A DNA stretch of 37,544 bases from Thermaceae bacterium (lineage in GTDB: Bacteria > Deinococcota > Deinococci > Deinococcales > Marinithermaceae). The notes below the pieces were generated by a model. The model saw only the letters and a program-made list of their open reading frames with translations, searched no databases and had not been told where the DNA came from. The DNA lies in contig JAMOUW010000040.1 in the NCBI GenBank assembly GCA_027067955.1, positions 1 through 37,544 of the forward strand, given 5' to 3'. Below, piece after piece: positions 6,702 through 13,724 of this stretch. Made by a program: the position numbers and the translations under genes. How positions within the stretch are numbered: position 1 is the first letter of the stretch; the number at the start of each line of letters is the position of its first letter.

Positions 6702-7754
6702 GTGCGGGACTGGTTGCGGAAGGAGTGGCTGCTGGCGGCCGCGTTCTGCGGGCTTTTGCTGAGTTCCCTGGCGCGCGGCGGCCTGCCCCGCTATACCCCT
6801 GCCGATCTGGAAATGCTGCTGGTGCTGTATGCCTTGCTGCTGCTCGCAAAGGGGCTCGAGCTCCACGGTGCGGTGCGGATGCTGGCAGAGCGGCTCGAAC
6901 GCGGCCGCTATCCGGGTTTGCGGCTGGTGGGGTTTACCTTTTTCCTTTCCATGCTGGTGACCAATGACGTCGCACTGCTCGCGGTGCTGCCCGTGAGCTT
7001 GCGGCTACACGGCGCGGAGCTGGAAATGCTGGCTGTGCTCGAGGTGCTGGCGGCCAACGCGGGTTCTGCGCTCAGTCCTGTTGGCAACCCCCAGAACCTC
7101 TTCCTGTACTGGTTCTATGGCGTTCCCTTTGCCCGCTTCGTGGCCGCGATAGCGCCGTTTTCGCTTTTCTTCCTGCCTCTTCTCGCCGTGCTGGCCTGGC
7201 TCTGGGATTGCAGGCACCCGGTGCGTCCGGTTGGGGGGGCGAGCGCGCCGGATAAGGGCGTTGCGGTTTACCTGGTGTTGCTCGTCCTGTTCGTGCCGGT
7301 GGTATTGCGCTGGGCGCCGGCGGGTCTGGCCCTGCTGATTCCCCTGGTCGTGGCCCTGATGGACCGGGCGGCCTTGCGGGTGGATTACGCCCTGCTTGCT
7401 ACGTTTGCAGTCTTTTTCGGGCTTACCGACAATCTGCGTGAACTGCTGGCGGCCGCGCTAGATCACCCGCATCACGTTTTCCTCACCGCGGCGGCGCTCA
7501 GCCAGGTCATCAGCAACGTTCCCGCGGCGCTCCTGCTTGCCGACTTCACGTCGAACTGGCGGGCGCTCCTCTGGGGGGTGAGTGTGGGCGGATTCGGCAC
7601 CCTGCTGGCCTCCCTGGCCAATCTGATCGGCTACCGGCTGGTGCGCGCGGCGCTGCCGGATCGCGCTGCGGCGTTCTTGCTGCGCTACCATCTGCTCGGT
7701 TTTGCTTTCCTGCTTCTGGGCGCCGGAATCTACCTGCTTGCGGGTCCCGGCTAG
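6702..7754 (+). CDS. ArsB/NhaD-type (IT superfamily) ion transporter
   Basis: A 350-aa polytopic membrane protein with about ten hydrophobic segments. Two signatures identify it as an ion-transporter superfamily member: NAGSALSPVGNPQN in the first half and LSQVISNVPAALLL in the second. These are the paired re-entrant loops that bind the substrate in ArsB, NhaD and DASS carriers. Related proteins move arsenite, Na+/H+ or dicarboxylates, and the sequence does not let me choose. It is shorter than typical ArsB or NhaD (about 430 aa), so it belongs to a compact branch. The GTG at 6702 is the first start of the frame. A weak TAGGCT hexamer (6690-6695) is six bases before it, consistent with a leaderless transcript. 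The stop overlaps the convergent HD gene by 4 bases. Confidence 0.8.
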   Translation: MRDWLRKEWLLAAAFCGLLLSSLARGGLPRYTPADLEMLLVLYALLLLAKGLELHGAVRMLAERLERGRYPGLRLVGFTFFLSMLVTNDVALLAVLPVSLRLHGAELEMLAVLEVLAANAGSALSPVGNPQNLFLYWFYGVPFARFVAAIAPFSLFFLPLLAVLAWLWDCRHPVRPVGGASAPDKGVAVYLVLLVLFVPVVLRWAPAGLALLIPLVVALMDRAALRVDYALLATFAVFFGLTDNLRELLAAALDHPHHVFLTAAALSQVISNVPAALLLADFTSNWRALLWGVSVGGFGTLLASLANLIGYRLVRAALPDRAAAFLLRYHLLGFAFLLLGAGIYLLAGPG

Positions 7755-8398
7755 GCCAGCCCCTCCCACTCGTCGAGAAAGCGCTGTACGAAGGCTTCCA
7801 TGAAGGCGTGGCGCTCGCGCGCCAGCGCGCGAGCCGCGGGGGTATGCATCCTGTCCGCCAGCAGGAATAGTTTTTCATAGAAATGCATCAGCGAGCTGGA
7901 TCGCGACCGTCGGTACGATTCGAAGCTGTCGTGCATTATGGGGGTTTCTCCGGGGTCGTATATCGGCCTTCCCCGGGAACCCCCGTAGGCGAAGGCGCGA
8001 GCGACGCCTATGGCGCCGATGGCGTCGAGGCGATCGGCGTCCTGCACCACACGGCCTTCGAGGCAGGGGGTTTCGTCTGCTACCTGTGCGCCCCGGAAGC
8101 TGATCCGGCGGGCGATGTCCGTTACCCGCCGGGCGGTAGGACCGTCCACACCCGCCTCTTCCAGCCATGCTGCCAGCGTTCCCGGCGGCCGCCCCAGTTT
8201 GTGATCCTCTACGTCGTGGGCCAGCGCCGCCAGCTCGCAGATATACATCTCGGCGCCTTCGGTCTCGGCGATGCGCCGCGCCAGCCGCCACACCCGCCAG
8301 ATGTGCCACCAGTCGTGACCGCTGCCTTCGCCGCTGCAGGAGGCCTGCACCCTGCGCCCGAAGGCTTCTATCCGGGGGTCGTCGTGTACGAAGGGCAT
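7751..8398 (-). CDS. HD-domain phosphohydrolase
   Basis: A 215-aa cytoplasmic protein of the HD superfamily, of the YedJ/YpgQ type. Metal ligands are visible in order: H28/H32 in GHDWWHIWRV, the HD pair H61-D62 in LAHDVEDHK, and the distal Asp in VVQDADRLDAIGAIG. The C-terminal part (HFYEKLF, then RMHTPAAR) also matches this group. Family members hydrolyse nucleoside phosphates or pyrophosphates; the exact substrate here is unknown. The start ATG is six bases after a TATACT hexamer on the minus strand, so the mRNA is probably leaderless. It is divergent from panB with only 35 bases between the two start codons. Confidence 0.85.
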   Translation of the reverse strand: MPFVHDDPRIEAFGRRVQASCSGEGSGHDWWHIWRVWRLARRIAETEGAEMYICELAALAHDVEDHKLGRPPGTLAAWLEEAGVDGPTARRVTDIARRISFRGAQVADETPCLEGRVVQDADRLDAIGAIGVARAFAYGGSRGRPIYDPGETPIMHDSFESYRRSRSSSLMHFYEKLFLLADRMHTPAARALARERHAFMEAFVQRFLDEWEGLA

Positions 8399-8433
8399 GG
8401 GTTGAGTATACGGGTAAAGCGTAATATATATAC
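8399..8433. promoter_or_regulatory. 35-bp divergent leaderless promoter region
   Basis: All upstream signals of two divergent genes must fit into 35 bases or extend into the opposite coding region. On the minus strand TATACT (8410-8405) is six bases from the HD-gene ATG. On the plus strand TTGAGT (8402-8407) and TATATA (8425-8430) are 17 bases apart, or TAATAT (8422-8427) can serve as -10 six bases before the panB GTG. The two promoters overlap physically, so they may exclude each other. Confidence 0.5.
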
Positions 8434-9264
8434 GTGGCTAAGTTGACGATTCCCGAACTCAAGTCCCGCAAAGGCCGGGGATCGCTGGTAATGCTCACGG
8501 CCTACGACTATCCCACGGCCAGACTGGCGGCCGAAGCGGGCGTGGACGTGCTGCTGGTCGGCGATTCGCTGGGAATGGTGGTGCTGGGGTACGAAACCAC
8601 CGTACCGGTTACGCTCGAAGAAATGCTGCACCACACAAAGGCGGCGCGCCGGGGGGCGCCGGAGCTGCACCTGGTTGCCGACCTGCCTTTTATGGCCGAC
8701 GCCACGCCGGAGCGGGCGCTTGCGGCCGCCGAACGCCTGGTCAAGGAAGGCGGGGCCGACTCGGTGAAGCTGGAGGGGGCCAAGCTGGACGTGGTGCGCG
8801 CGCTCGCAGGCGCCGGCGTGCCGGTGCTGGGTCACGTTGGTCTGACCCCGCAGACCGCCAGCAGCCTGGGTGGTTATAAGGTTCAGGGCAACAGCCCCGC
8901 CGCCGCAAAAAAGATGCTCGAAGATGCGCTCGCCCTGGAAAACGCAGGCGTTTGGGGCGTGGTGCTGGAGATGGTTCCCATGCCGCTGGCGGGGTTGGTG
9001 ACAGAGCAGCTAGGGGTGCCGACCATCGGCATCGGGGCGGGGGCCGCCACCGACGGCCAGGTGCTGGTTTTTCACGATCTGATAGGTGTTTTCGAGCGTT
9101 TCAAGCCCAGGTTCGTGCGCCGCTACCTCGAAGGGGGTCCATTAATTCGCGAAGCGATTGCCGCTTACGCCGCCGACGTCCGCTCCGGGGCCTTCCCCCA
9201 GAGCGAGCACGGTTACGAGATGGACTCCTCCGCGCTGGAGGGTCTTTACGGAAAAGAAAACTGA
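8434..9264 (+). CDS. panB: Ketopantoate hydroxymethyltransferase
   Basis: A 276-aa enzyme that transfers a hydroxymethyl group from 5,10-methylene-tetrahydrofolate to alpha-ketoisovalerate, giving ketopantoate, the first committed step of pantothenate and CoA synthesis. The length and the whole sequence fit PanB. Visible landmarks are MLTAYDYPTARLAAEAGVD, the metal-binding VGDSLGMVVLGY, VKLEGA, GHVGLTPQ, LEMVP with its catalytic Glu, and GIGAGAATDGQVLVFHD near the C-terminus. The GTG start lies next to a -10 hexamer, so a leaderless mRNA is expected. The next gene in the pathway, a PanE-like reductase, follows in another frame and overlaps or abuts it. Confidence 0.95.
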   Translation: MAKLTIPELKSRKGRGSLVMLTAYDYPTARLAAEAGVDVLLVGDSLGMVVLGYETTVPVTLEEMLHHTKAARRGAPELHLVADLPFMADATPERALAAAERLVKEGGADSVKLEGAKLDVVRALAGAGVPVLGHVGLTPQTASSLGGYKVQGNSPAAAKKMLEDALALENAGVWGVVLEMVPMPLAGLVTEQLGVPTIGIGAGAATDGQVLVFHDLIGVFERFKPRFVRRYLEGGPLIREAIAAYAADVRSGAFPQSEHGYEMDSSALEGLYGKEN

Positions 9265-10162
9265 TTTTGCCGTAGCGGTAATAGGCCCGGGTGCGCTGGG
9301 CCGGGTATTTGCCGGGCGGTTGAACGAGGTAGTACCCACCGCCCTGGTGGCGCGCAGCCGCGAACGGGCCGCGCAGCTTGCCCCGGGTTATCCGTTGCTG
9401 CCGCCATCGGGCCGCGCCGTCAGAGCCAGGCCGGCCGTATTCGGGCCCGAAGATGCGCCTCCCGTTCGCTGGGCGATAGTTCTGGTCAAGGGCCCCGATA
9501 CCGAAGGGGCGGCGCGGGTGGCGGGGAGGATAGCCAGTAAAGGGGTGCTCAGCCTGCAAAATGGCTGGGTGCGCGAGCGCCTGCGGGCCGCCGCGGGCGC
9601 GGCCGTTCCCGTAGACCAGGGGGCCACCACCGCTGCCGCCAAACGCGAAGAGGAGCGCACCATCTGGGTGGCGCCGGGGGAAACCTGGGTACCGCCCGAA
9701 TTCGCGTCGCTGGCGGAATGGTTGCGCGCGGCGGGCATACCGGCCACGGCGACGGAGCAGGTGGCGGCGAGGCGCATGGAGAAGCTGGCCGTCAACCTGG
9801 TGATCAACCCGCTCACGGCGGTGCTGGACGTGGCCAACGGGGCGCTCCTGGAGCCCGAGCTGTGGGAGGTGGTGCGCGACCTGGTCATGGAAATGCACCC
9901 GGTTCTGGCCGGGCGCGGGCTCGAGCCGGGTGCGGGCGGGCTGCTGGAGCAGATTCGCCGGGTGCTGATAGCGACCGCGCCCAACACCAGCAGCATGCGT
10001 GCAGATTTGCTGGCGGGCCGCCCCACCGAGCTCGAAGAGATCACCGGTGTACTGCTGGCGTGGGCCCGAGCGGAAGGGCGTTCGCTTCCCCGCCACGAGG
10101 CGCTCTACCGGATGGTGCGGGCGCTAGAGCAGGTTCACCGAGGCGAGTCTTTCGAGGAGTGA
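9158..10162 (+). CDS. panE: PanE-like 2-dehydropantoate 2-reductase, start unclear
   Basis: An NADPH-dependent reductase that would turn the PanB product ketopantoate into pantoate. The Rossmann motif is VAVIGPGALGRVFAGRL. The NTGxN-equivalent region reads VLSLQNGW, and the C-terminal helical domain has the catalytic Lys in EKLAVNLVINPLTAV and the late motif NTSSMRADLLAGRPTELEEITG. The family would begin only a few residues before AVAVIG (about 9269), but no ATG, GTG or TTG exists there. The only canonical start in frame is a TTG at 9158 deep inside panB, with no ribosome site and 30 extra residues of unlikely sequence. An ACG at 9248 is five bases after a GGAGGG, and a +1 shift from panB would also work. 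The gene ends 39 bases inside the convergent NlpC/P60 gene. Confidence 0.8.
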   Translation: MPLTPPTSAPGPSPRASTVTRWTPPRWRVFTEKKTDFAVAVIGPGALGRVFAGRLNEVVPTALVARSRERAAQLAPGYPLLPPSGRAVRARPAVFGPEDAPPVRWAIVLVKGPDTEGAARVAGRIASKGVLSLQNGWVRERLRAAAGAAVPVDQGATTAAAKREEERTIWVAPGETWVPPEFASLAEWLRAAGIPATATEQVAARRMEKLAVNLVINPLTAVLDVANGALLEPELWEVVRDLVMEMHPVLAGRGLEPGAGGLLEQIRRVLIATAPNTSSMRADLLAGRPTELEEITGVLLAWARAEGRSLPRHEALYRMVRALEQVHRGESFEE

Positions 10163-11359
10163 GCCCGAGGAAGTACCCCTGCCGAGATCCAGTGAAGTAA
10201 CCACCACCCGGCCCGCGGGCACGACGCGTTCGCTCCCGTTGTCGCGTTTGCGATAGGACCAAAGGGCGTGCACTGCGTGATGACAGCCCTCCACCCGGCC
10301 CAGATAAATCATCACGTGGCCGGGCATGCAAAGCAGGGCGGGGCCTTGTTCGAGTCCGGCCAGTTTTCTGGCCCGGGACTCGTGGGGCTCGCCCGGGGCA
10401 AATTGCAGGAACGGCCTGGTGGCGCGGCACTGGGCGGCAGCGTCTCGAGGAAGCCGGTAGCCGAAGACCCTGAAGACGTCCTGTACGAAACGGGAGCAGT
10501 CGAGTGCGGGGGCTTCGAGATTGAGCCCGCCCCAGCCGTAGGGGACGCCCAGAGGGGCCAGGGCCCGGGCGAAGAAAAACCTGGCGTTGAGGGGAGGGTA
10601 CGCCGGGGCCAGTTCGGCAGGATCCGCTAGCCGCGCCCTGGTCCAGGTGAGAAGGCCGCGTTCGTCGCGGGCTGGATAGGGGAGCAGGCGATCACGCAAC
10701 CCGGGAAGCCGGCTTCCCATTTGGAGCGGGGTGGCGCCGCAGCTGGTGTCCAGTTCCGCCCGCGGGGAAAGCAGCACCGGCCCGGGCCGGGCGAGCAGCC
10801 GCGCTGTCTCTCCGGGGGCGTCGGTGCGGGCCACATCGCTCCCTTTCACCCAGCCGCGATAGTCGGGCGCCTGCACGAACCGCCAGGTTCCGTCCGCGCT
10901 TTCGTGCAATAGCGCGAGCGGCGTCAGCGGCTCGAGCGCCGTGTGCTGCAGGCGGTCGAAGCCGTTCTCGTCGTTCTGTTTGTGGCCGCGCAGAGTGGTG
11001 GGCAGGGCGCGCAGGTTAGTGCGGCGCAAGGTTACCCCAAAGCGGTTCTCCGTGAACGGCCGCAGCTTTTCCAGGTTGAGTTTCGCGAGAAGGCGGGAGC
11101 GTCGCCGCGCGTCTACCGGCCGGCTGCCCAGAACCGCCCACCAGGATTCCGGCGTCAGCGCCGCGGTTATCCAGTCGCCGAGCGTATCCGCGTCAACCGG
11201 GCCCAGCGCGAATGGTTCCCACACCGCTTCCGAGCGCCGGGCGAGCCGGGGATTGGCGAGCTTAGGATCCTCGCCGCCGAACCCTGCCCTCCAGTTGCCG
11301 GACCAGAATCCGGGGTCGTCCAGAGGGGCCGATTCATGCGGCGAGATGACGTGTGACAC
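10124..11359 (-). CDS. NlpC/P60 cell-wall hydrolase with SH3 domains
   Basis: A 411-aa protein built like the SH3b-containing NlpC/P60 endopeptidases of the YkfC-related group. An N-terminal helical segment (about 1-95) precedes an SH3-like region with RRTNLRALPT and later WRFVQAPDYRGWVKGSDVA (about 105-185), then a second SH3-like region. The C-terminal cysteine peptidase domain contains YGWGGLNLEAPALDCSRFV with the catalytic C288 and PGHVMIYLG with H348. Such enzymes cut the peptide stems of peptidoglycan. No clear signal peptide is seen, so a role in recycling of cytoplasmic muropeptides is possible. The GTG start lies exactly six bases after a TAAAAT hexamer (11371-11366), so the mRNA is probably leaderless. 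The 3' end overlaps panE. Confidence 0.85.
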   Translation of the reverse strand: MSHVISPHESAPLDDPGFWSGNWRAGFGGEDPKLANPRLARRSEAVWEPFALGPVDADTLGDWITAALTPESWWAVLGSRPVDARRRSRLLAKLNLEKLRPFTENRFGVTLRRTNLRALPTTLRGHKQNDENGFDRLQHTALEPLTPLALLHESADGTWRFVQAPDYRGWVKGSDVARTDAPGETARLLARPGPVLLSPRAELDTSCGATPLQMGSRLPGLRDRLLPYPARDERGLLTWTRARLADPAELAPAYPPLNARFFFARALAPLGVPYGWGGLNLEAPALDCSRFVQDVFRVFGYRLPRDAAAQCRATRPFLQFAPGEPHESRARKLAGLEQGPALLCMPGHVMIYLGRVEGCHHAVHALWSYRKRDNGSERVVPAGRVVVTSLDLGRGTSSGSLLERLASVNLL

Positions 11360-11365
11360 CGGTCC

Positions 11366-11402
11366 ATTTTACTTGGGAGCTCTCACTGCTTCCCGCTATG
11401 AT
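11366..11402. promoter_or_regulatory. Divergent leaderless promoters, NlpC/P60 and rlu genes
   Basis: On the minus strand TAAAAT (11371-11366) is six bases from the GTG at 11359. On the plus strand TTGGGA (11373-11378), an 18-base spacer and TATGAT (11397-11402) precede the GTG at 11409 by six bases. Both start codons coincide with the predicted transcription start sites and neither has a Shine-Dalgarno sequence. Confidence 0.55.
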
Positions 11403-11408
11403 GATCGG

Positions 11409-12335
11409 GTGAAGGTGGAGGAGGCCTACGTTTTCGAGGTTTCGGGCGAACGCCTGGACCTGGCGCTGGCCCGGGCCATGGGGGTGAGCCGGGTCAAGGC
11501 CCAGAGCTGGATTCGCGGCGGATACGTGCGTGTGGGTGGCGAGGTGGTAACCAAGGCGGCGCGCCGCCTGACGGGTGAGCGGGTGGAGGTGAACGTGCCT
11601 CCCGAAGCTCCCGCCGGTGTGGAGGCCGAAGACCTGGCCGTAGACATTCTTTACGAAGACGGCGACATGGTGGTGGTCAATAAACCGGCGGGCATGATAA
11701 CCCACCCCGCTCCCGGGGTGACTAGCGGCACCCTGGTGAACGCTTTGCTGGGTCGCTGGGTGGAGCCCGGCGGCGGGGCGGTGCGGCCGGGGATAGTACA
11801 CCGGCTCGACAAGGAGACTTCGGGGGTGATAGTGGTCGCGCGTCACGAGGCGGCGCTCAGGCGGCTTGCCGAAGCCTTCAAACAGCGCTTCGTCTTCAAG
11901 CGCTATCTTGCGCTCACCGAAGGGGTTCCCGCCAATACCACCGTGATCGCGCCCATTGGCCGCCATCCGGTGCACCGCTTCAAGATGCATACCGGCGGCA
12001 TAAAGGCCCGCTATGCGGAAACCGACTTCGAGGTCGTGGCCGAGACCGGAGGCCGGGCGCTCGTGGAAGCCCGTCCGCACACCGGGCGCACGCATCAGAT
12101 CCGCGTACACCTGAAACACCTGCACACCCCCATCTGGTCGGATCCGCTCTACGGCAGGCCGTCGCCGCACATAGAGCGCCTGGCGCTGCATGCTTACGAG
12201 TTGCGCGTCCCCCACCCCAAGAGCGGCAAGATAATGAGCTTCACCGCTCCCGTGCCCGCCGACATGACCCGGGCCTGGGAGGCTGCAGGCGGTGTCTGGC
12301 CCGATGGCCTTCAACGTGCGGGTGACAGCCGGTAG
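11409..12335 (+). CDS. RluD-family 23S rRNA pseudouridine synthase
   Basis: A 308-aa RNA pseudouridine synthase of the RluA/RluD family. The N-terminal S4 RNA-binding domain covers residues ~10-65 (RLDLALARAMGVSRVKAQ, then GGYVRVGGEVV). The catalytic domain has GIVHRLDKETSG with the nucleophile D134, followed by KRYLALTEG, RPHTGRTHQIRVHL and DPLYG. These are all hallmarks of enzymes modifying uridines of large-subunit rRNA near helix 69 or related sites. The GTG at 11409 is chosen because TATGAT lies six bases before it and because the frame upstream (from 10941) runs antisense through the NlpC/P60 gene. The end overlaps the convergent sugar dehydrogenase gene by 25 bases. Confidence 0.92.
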   Translation: MKVEEAYVFEVSGERLDLALARAMGVSRVKAQSWIRGGYVRVGGEVVTKAARRLTGERVEVNVPPEAPAGVEAEDLAVDILYEDGDMVVVNKPAGMITHPAPGVTSGTLVNALLGRWVEPGGGAVRPGIVHRLDKETSGVIVVARHEAALRRLAEAFKQRFVFKRYLALTEGVPANTTVIAPIGRHPVHRFKMHTGGIKARYAETDFEVVAETGGRALVEARPHTGRTHQIRVHLKHLHTPIWSDPLYGRPSPHIERLALHAYELRVPHPKSGKIMSFTAPVPADMTRAWEAAGGVWPDGLQRAGDSR

Positions 12336-13393
12336 ACCGAGCCGCCGTGGTCGACGACGTATAGCTCCCCGGCGGCGTCTTCGCCGAAGCTAACGACGTG
12401 CATCTTGGTTTTGAGCAGCAACCGGCTCTGCCAGCGGCCGCCCTGCCAGCGGGCCACCCAGATATTGCCGCTGCAATAGTCCCCGTACAGGTACGCCCCC
12501 GAAAGGCCGCTGAGCCTCTTCCCGCGGTAGACGTAACCGCCGGTCACCGAACATCCCTGACTGTGGCTGTATTCTAAAATGGAGGGAATGTACTTTGCGC
12601 GCTGGCAGTTCTTGGGTGGCTTGAAGCAGTGGTTTCCCTCGAGTATGTTCCAGCCGAAGTTCCAGCCGCCGCCGCTGCCCATGGGGGCGGGGACGTAGTC
12701 GATTTCTTCCCAGCGTTTCTGACCCGTATCGCCTATGAAGAGGTCGCCGGTGACGCGGTCGAAGCTGAAGCGCCAGGGGTTGCGGAAGCCCAGGGCCCAG
12801 ATCTCGGGACGGTAGCGGGGGTTAGCCAGGAACGGGTTGTCACCGGGGATTGCATAAGGATTGCCATGGTCCACATCGATACGCAGCATCTTGCCAAGGA
12901 AAGTGCGCGGATTCTGGGCATTCTTCTTGGGGTCGCCGACGCCGCCGCCGCCGTCGCCGATACCGATATAGAGATACCCGTCGGGCCCGAAGGCGATGTG
13001 GCCTCCGTTGTTCTTGGCTGCGGGCTGCTTGATGGTGAGCAGGACCCGGTAGGGTTGTCCGCTGCGGTACTCCTCGATTACGTTGTGCCCGCGCCGGTCG
13101 ATATAGCTAATGAAGAAGCGGCGGTTACGGGCGTAGTCGGGGTGAAAGGCCAGGCTCAGCAGCCCCCGTTCGCCACAGCAATTGACTTTGTGCTGGACAT
13201 CGAGCCAGACGGTCTTTTTTCCTCCCGCCAGCATCATTATGCGTCCGATTTGCTCGAGCACCAGCAAGGACCCGCCCGGAGCCTGGGTAATGAAGATGGG
13301 CTTGTCAAACCCGCCCACCACGAGTTTGAGCTCAACTCCCTGTGCCCATGCAAGCGCGAGCAACAGCAATCCACCGCTCAAAATCCGTTTCAT
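12311..13393 (-). CDS. Secreted PQQ-type glucose/sorbosone dehydrogenase
   Basis: A 360-aa six-bladed beta-propeller enzyme of the aldose sugar dehydrogenase (Asd/soluble GDH-like) family, oxidising sugars with PQQ in the periplasm. A signal peptide is clear (MKRILSGGLLLLALAWAQG). Family features are SLLVLEQIGRI, GLLSLAFHPDY, GGHIAFGPDGYLYIGIGDGGG with the Ca/PQQ-site histidine, GLRNPWR-like GFRNPWRFSFD, and GDTGQKRWEEIDY. Several cysteines (NCCGERG, CFKPPKNC, GCSVTGG, DYCSG) probably form disulfides, as in thermophilic homologues. The start at 13393 has the ribosome site GGGGG and matches the signal peptide; longer in-frame starts overlap the divergent promoter region. CTGGCA-17-TATGCT on the minus strand (13440-13412) is a good promoter candidate. 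Confidence 0.88.
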   Translation of the reverse strand: MKRILSGGLLLLALAWAQGVELKLVVGGFDKPIFITQAPGGSLLVLEQIGRIMMLAGGKKTVWLDVQHKVNCCGERGLLSLAFHPDYARNRRFFISYIDRRGHNVIEEYRSGQPYRVLLTIKQPAAKNNGGHIAFGPDGYLYIGIGDGGGGVGDPKKNAQNPRTFLGKMLRIDVDHGNPYAIPGDNPFLANPRYRPEIWALGFRNPWRFSFDRVTGDLFIGDTGQKRWEEIDYVPAPMGSGGGWNFGWNILEGNHCFKPPKNCQRAKYIPSILEYSHSQGCSVTGGYVYRGKRLSGLSGAYLYGDYCSGNIWVARWQGGRWQSRLLLKTKMHVVSFGEDAAGELYVVDHGGSVYRLSPAR

Positions 13394-13411
13394 GGTGCCC
13401 CCTATGTCATG

Positions 13412-13453
13412 CAGCATAACAGGACATCCGCAGGTTGCCAGCCGTGTGATAAT
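13412..13453. promoter_or_regulatory. Divergent promoters, sugar dehydrogenase and 13461 gene
   Basis: On the minus strand CTGGCA and TATGCT (-10 at 13417-13412) are 17 bases apart, with the dehydrogenase start 18 bases further on. On the plus strand TGTGATAAT (13445-13453) is an extended -10 element ending seven bases before a GTG at 13461. The two elements interleave within about 40 bases. Confidence 0.45.
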
Positions 13454-13460
13454 GGAGGGG

Positions 13461-13724
13461 GTGATATCTGTGGCGTGGGACACGTGGGAAAGCCGTTTGC
13501 AAGAGGCGCGCGACATAGTGAGACGGGAGCTGGGGGTCGAACCCGGGCTGACGCTCGAGGCCCCTTACGGCGAGGTGGAGATCCGCCTGCCCGGCGGCCG
13601 CAGACGCCTGCGCGGCAATCTGCGTTCGGGATTGTGGCGGCTGGTCGAGGATGAAGTGGCGCTTTCGGAGGAGATGCCTCTGGAAGGGCTCCTCGCGCGG
13701 ATAAAAGTGCGGACCCATGGCTGA
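13461..13724 (+). CDS. Small conserved-looking protein upstream of tlyA
   Basis: I do not recognise this 87-aa acidic/basic protein. It begins with an amphipathic helix (WDTWESRLQEARDIVRREL), then a predicted beta hairpin (LTLEAPYGEVEIRLPGG), and ends with another helix. The frame is open far upstream, so the start rests on local signals. GTG 13461 is seven bases after an extended -10; GTG 13470 has GGAGGGGG eight bases before it and would give 84 aa. It overlaps the tlyA start by 8 bases (ATGGCTGA), so the two are translationally coupled. XseB often neighbours tlyA, but this sequence does not look like XseB. A link to ribosome or RNA modification is only inferred from the neighbour. Confidence 0.65.
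   Translation: MISVAWDTWESRLQEARDIVRRELGVEPGLTLEAPYGEVEIRLPGGRRRLRGNLRSGLWRLVEDEVALSEEMPLEGLLARIKVRTHG

Noticed and set aside
11334-12314. 326-aa open frame antisense to the pseudouridine synthase
   Set aside because: No family resemblance; it lies wholly over a gene with the HRLDKETSG catalytic motif.
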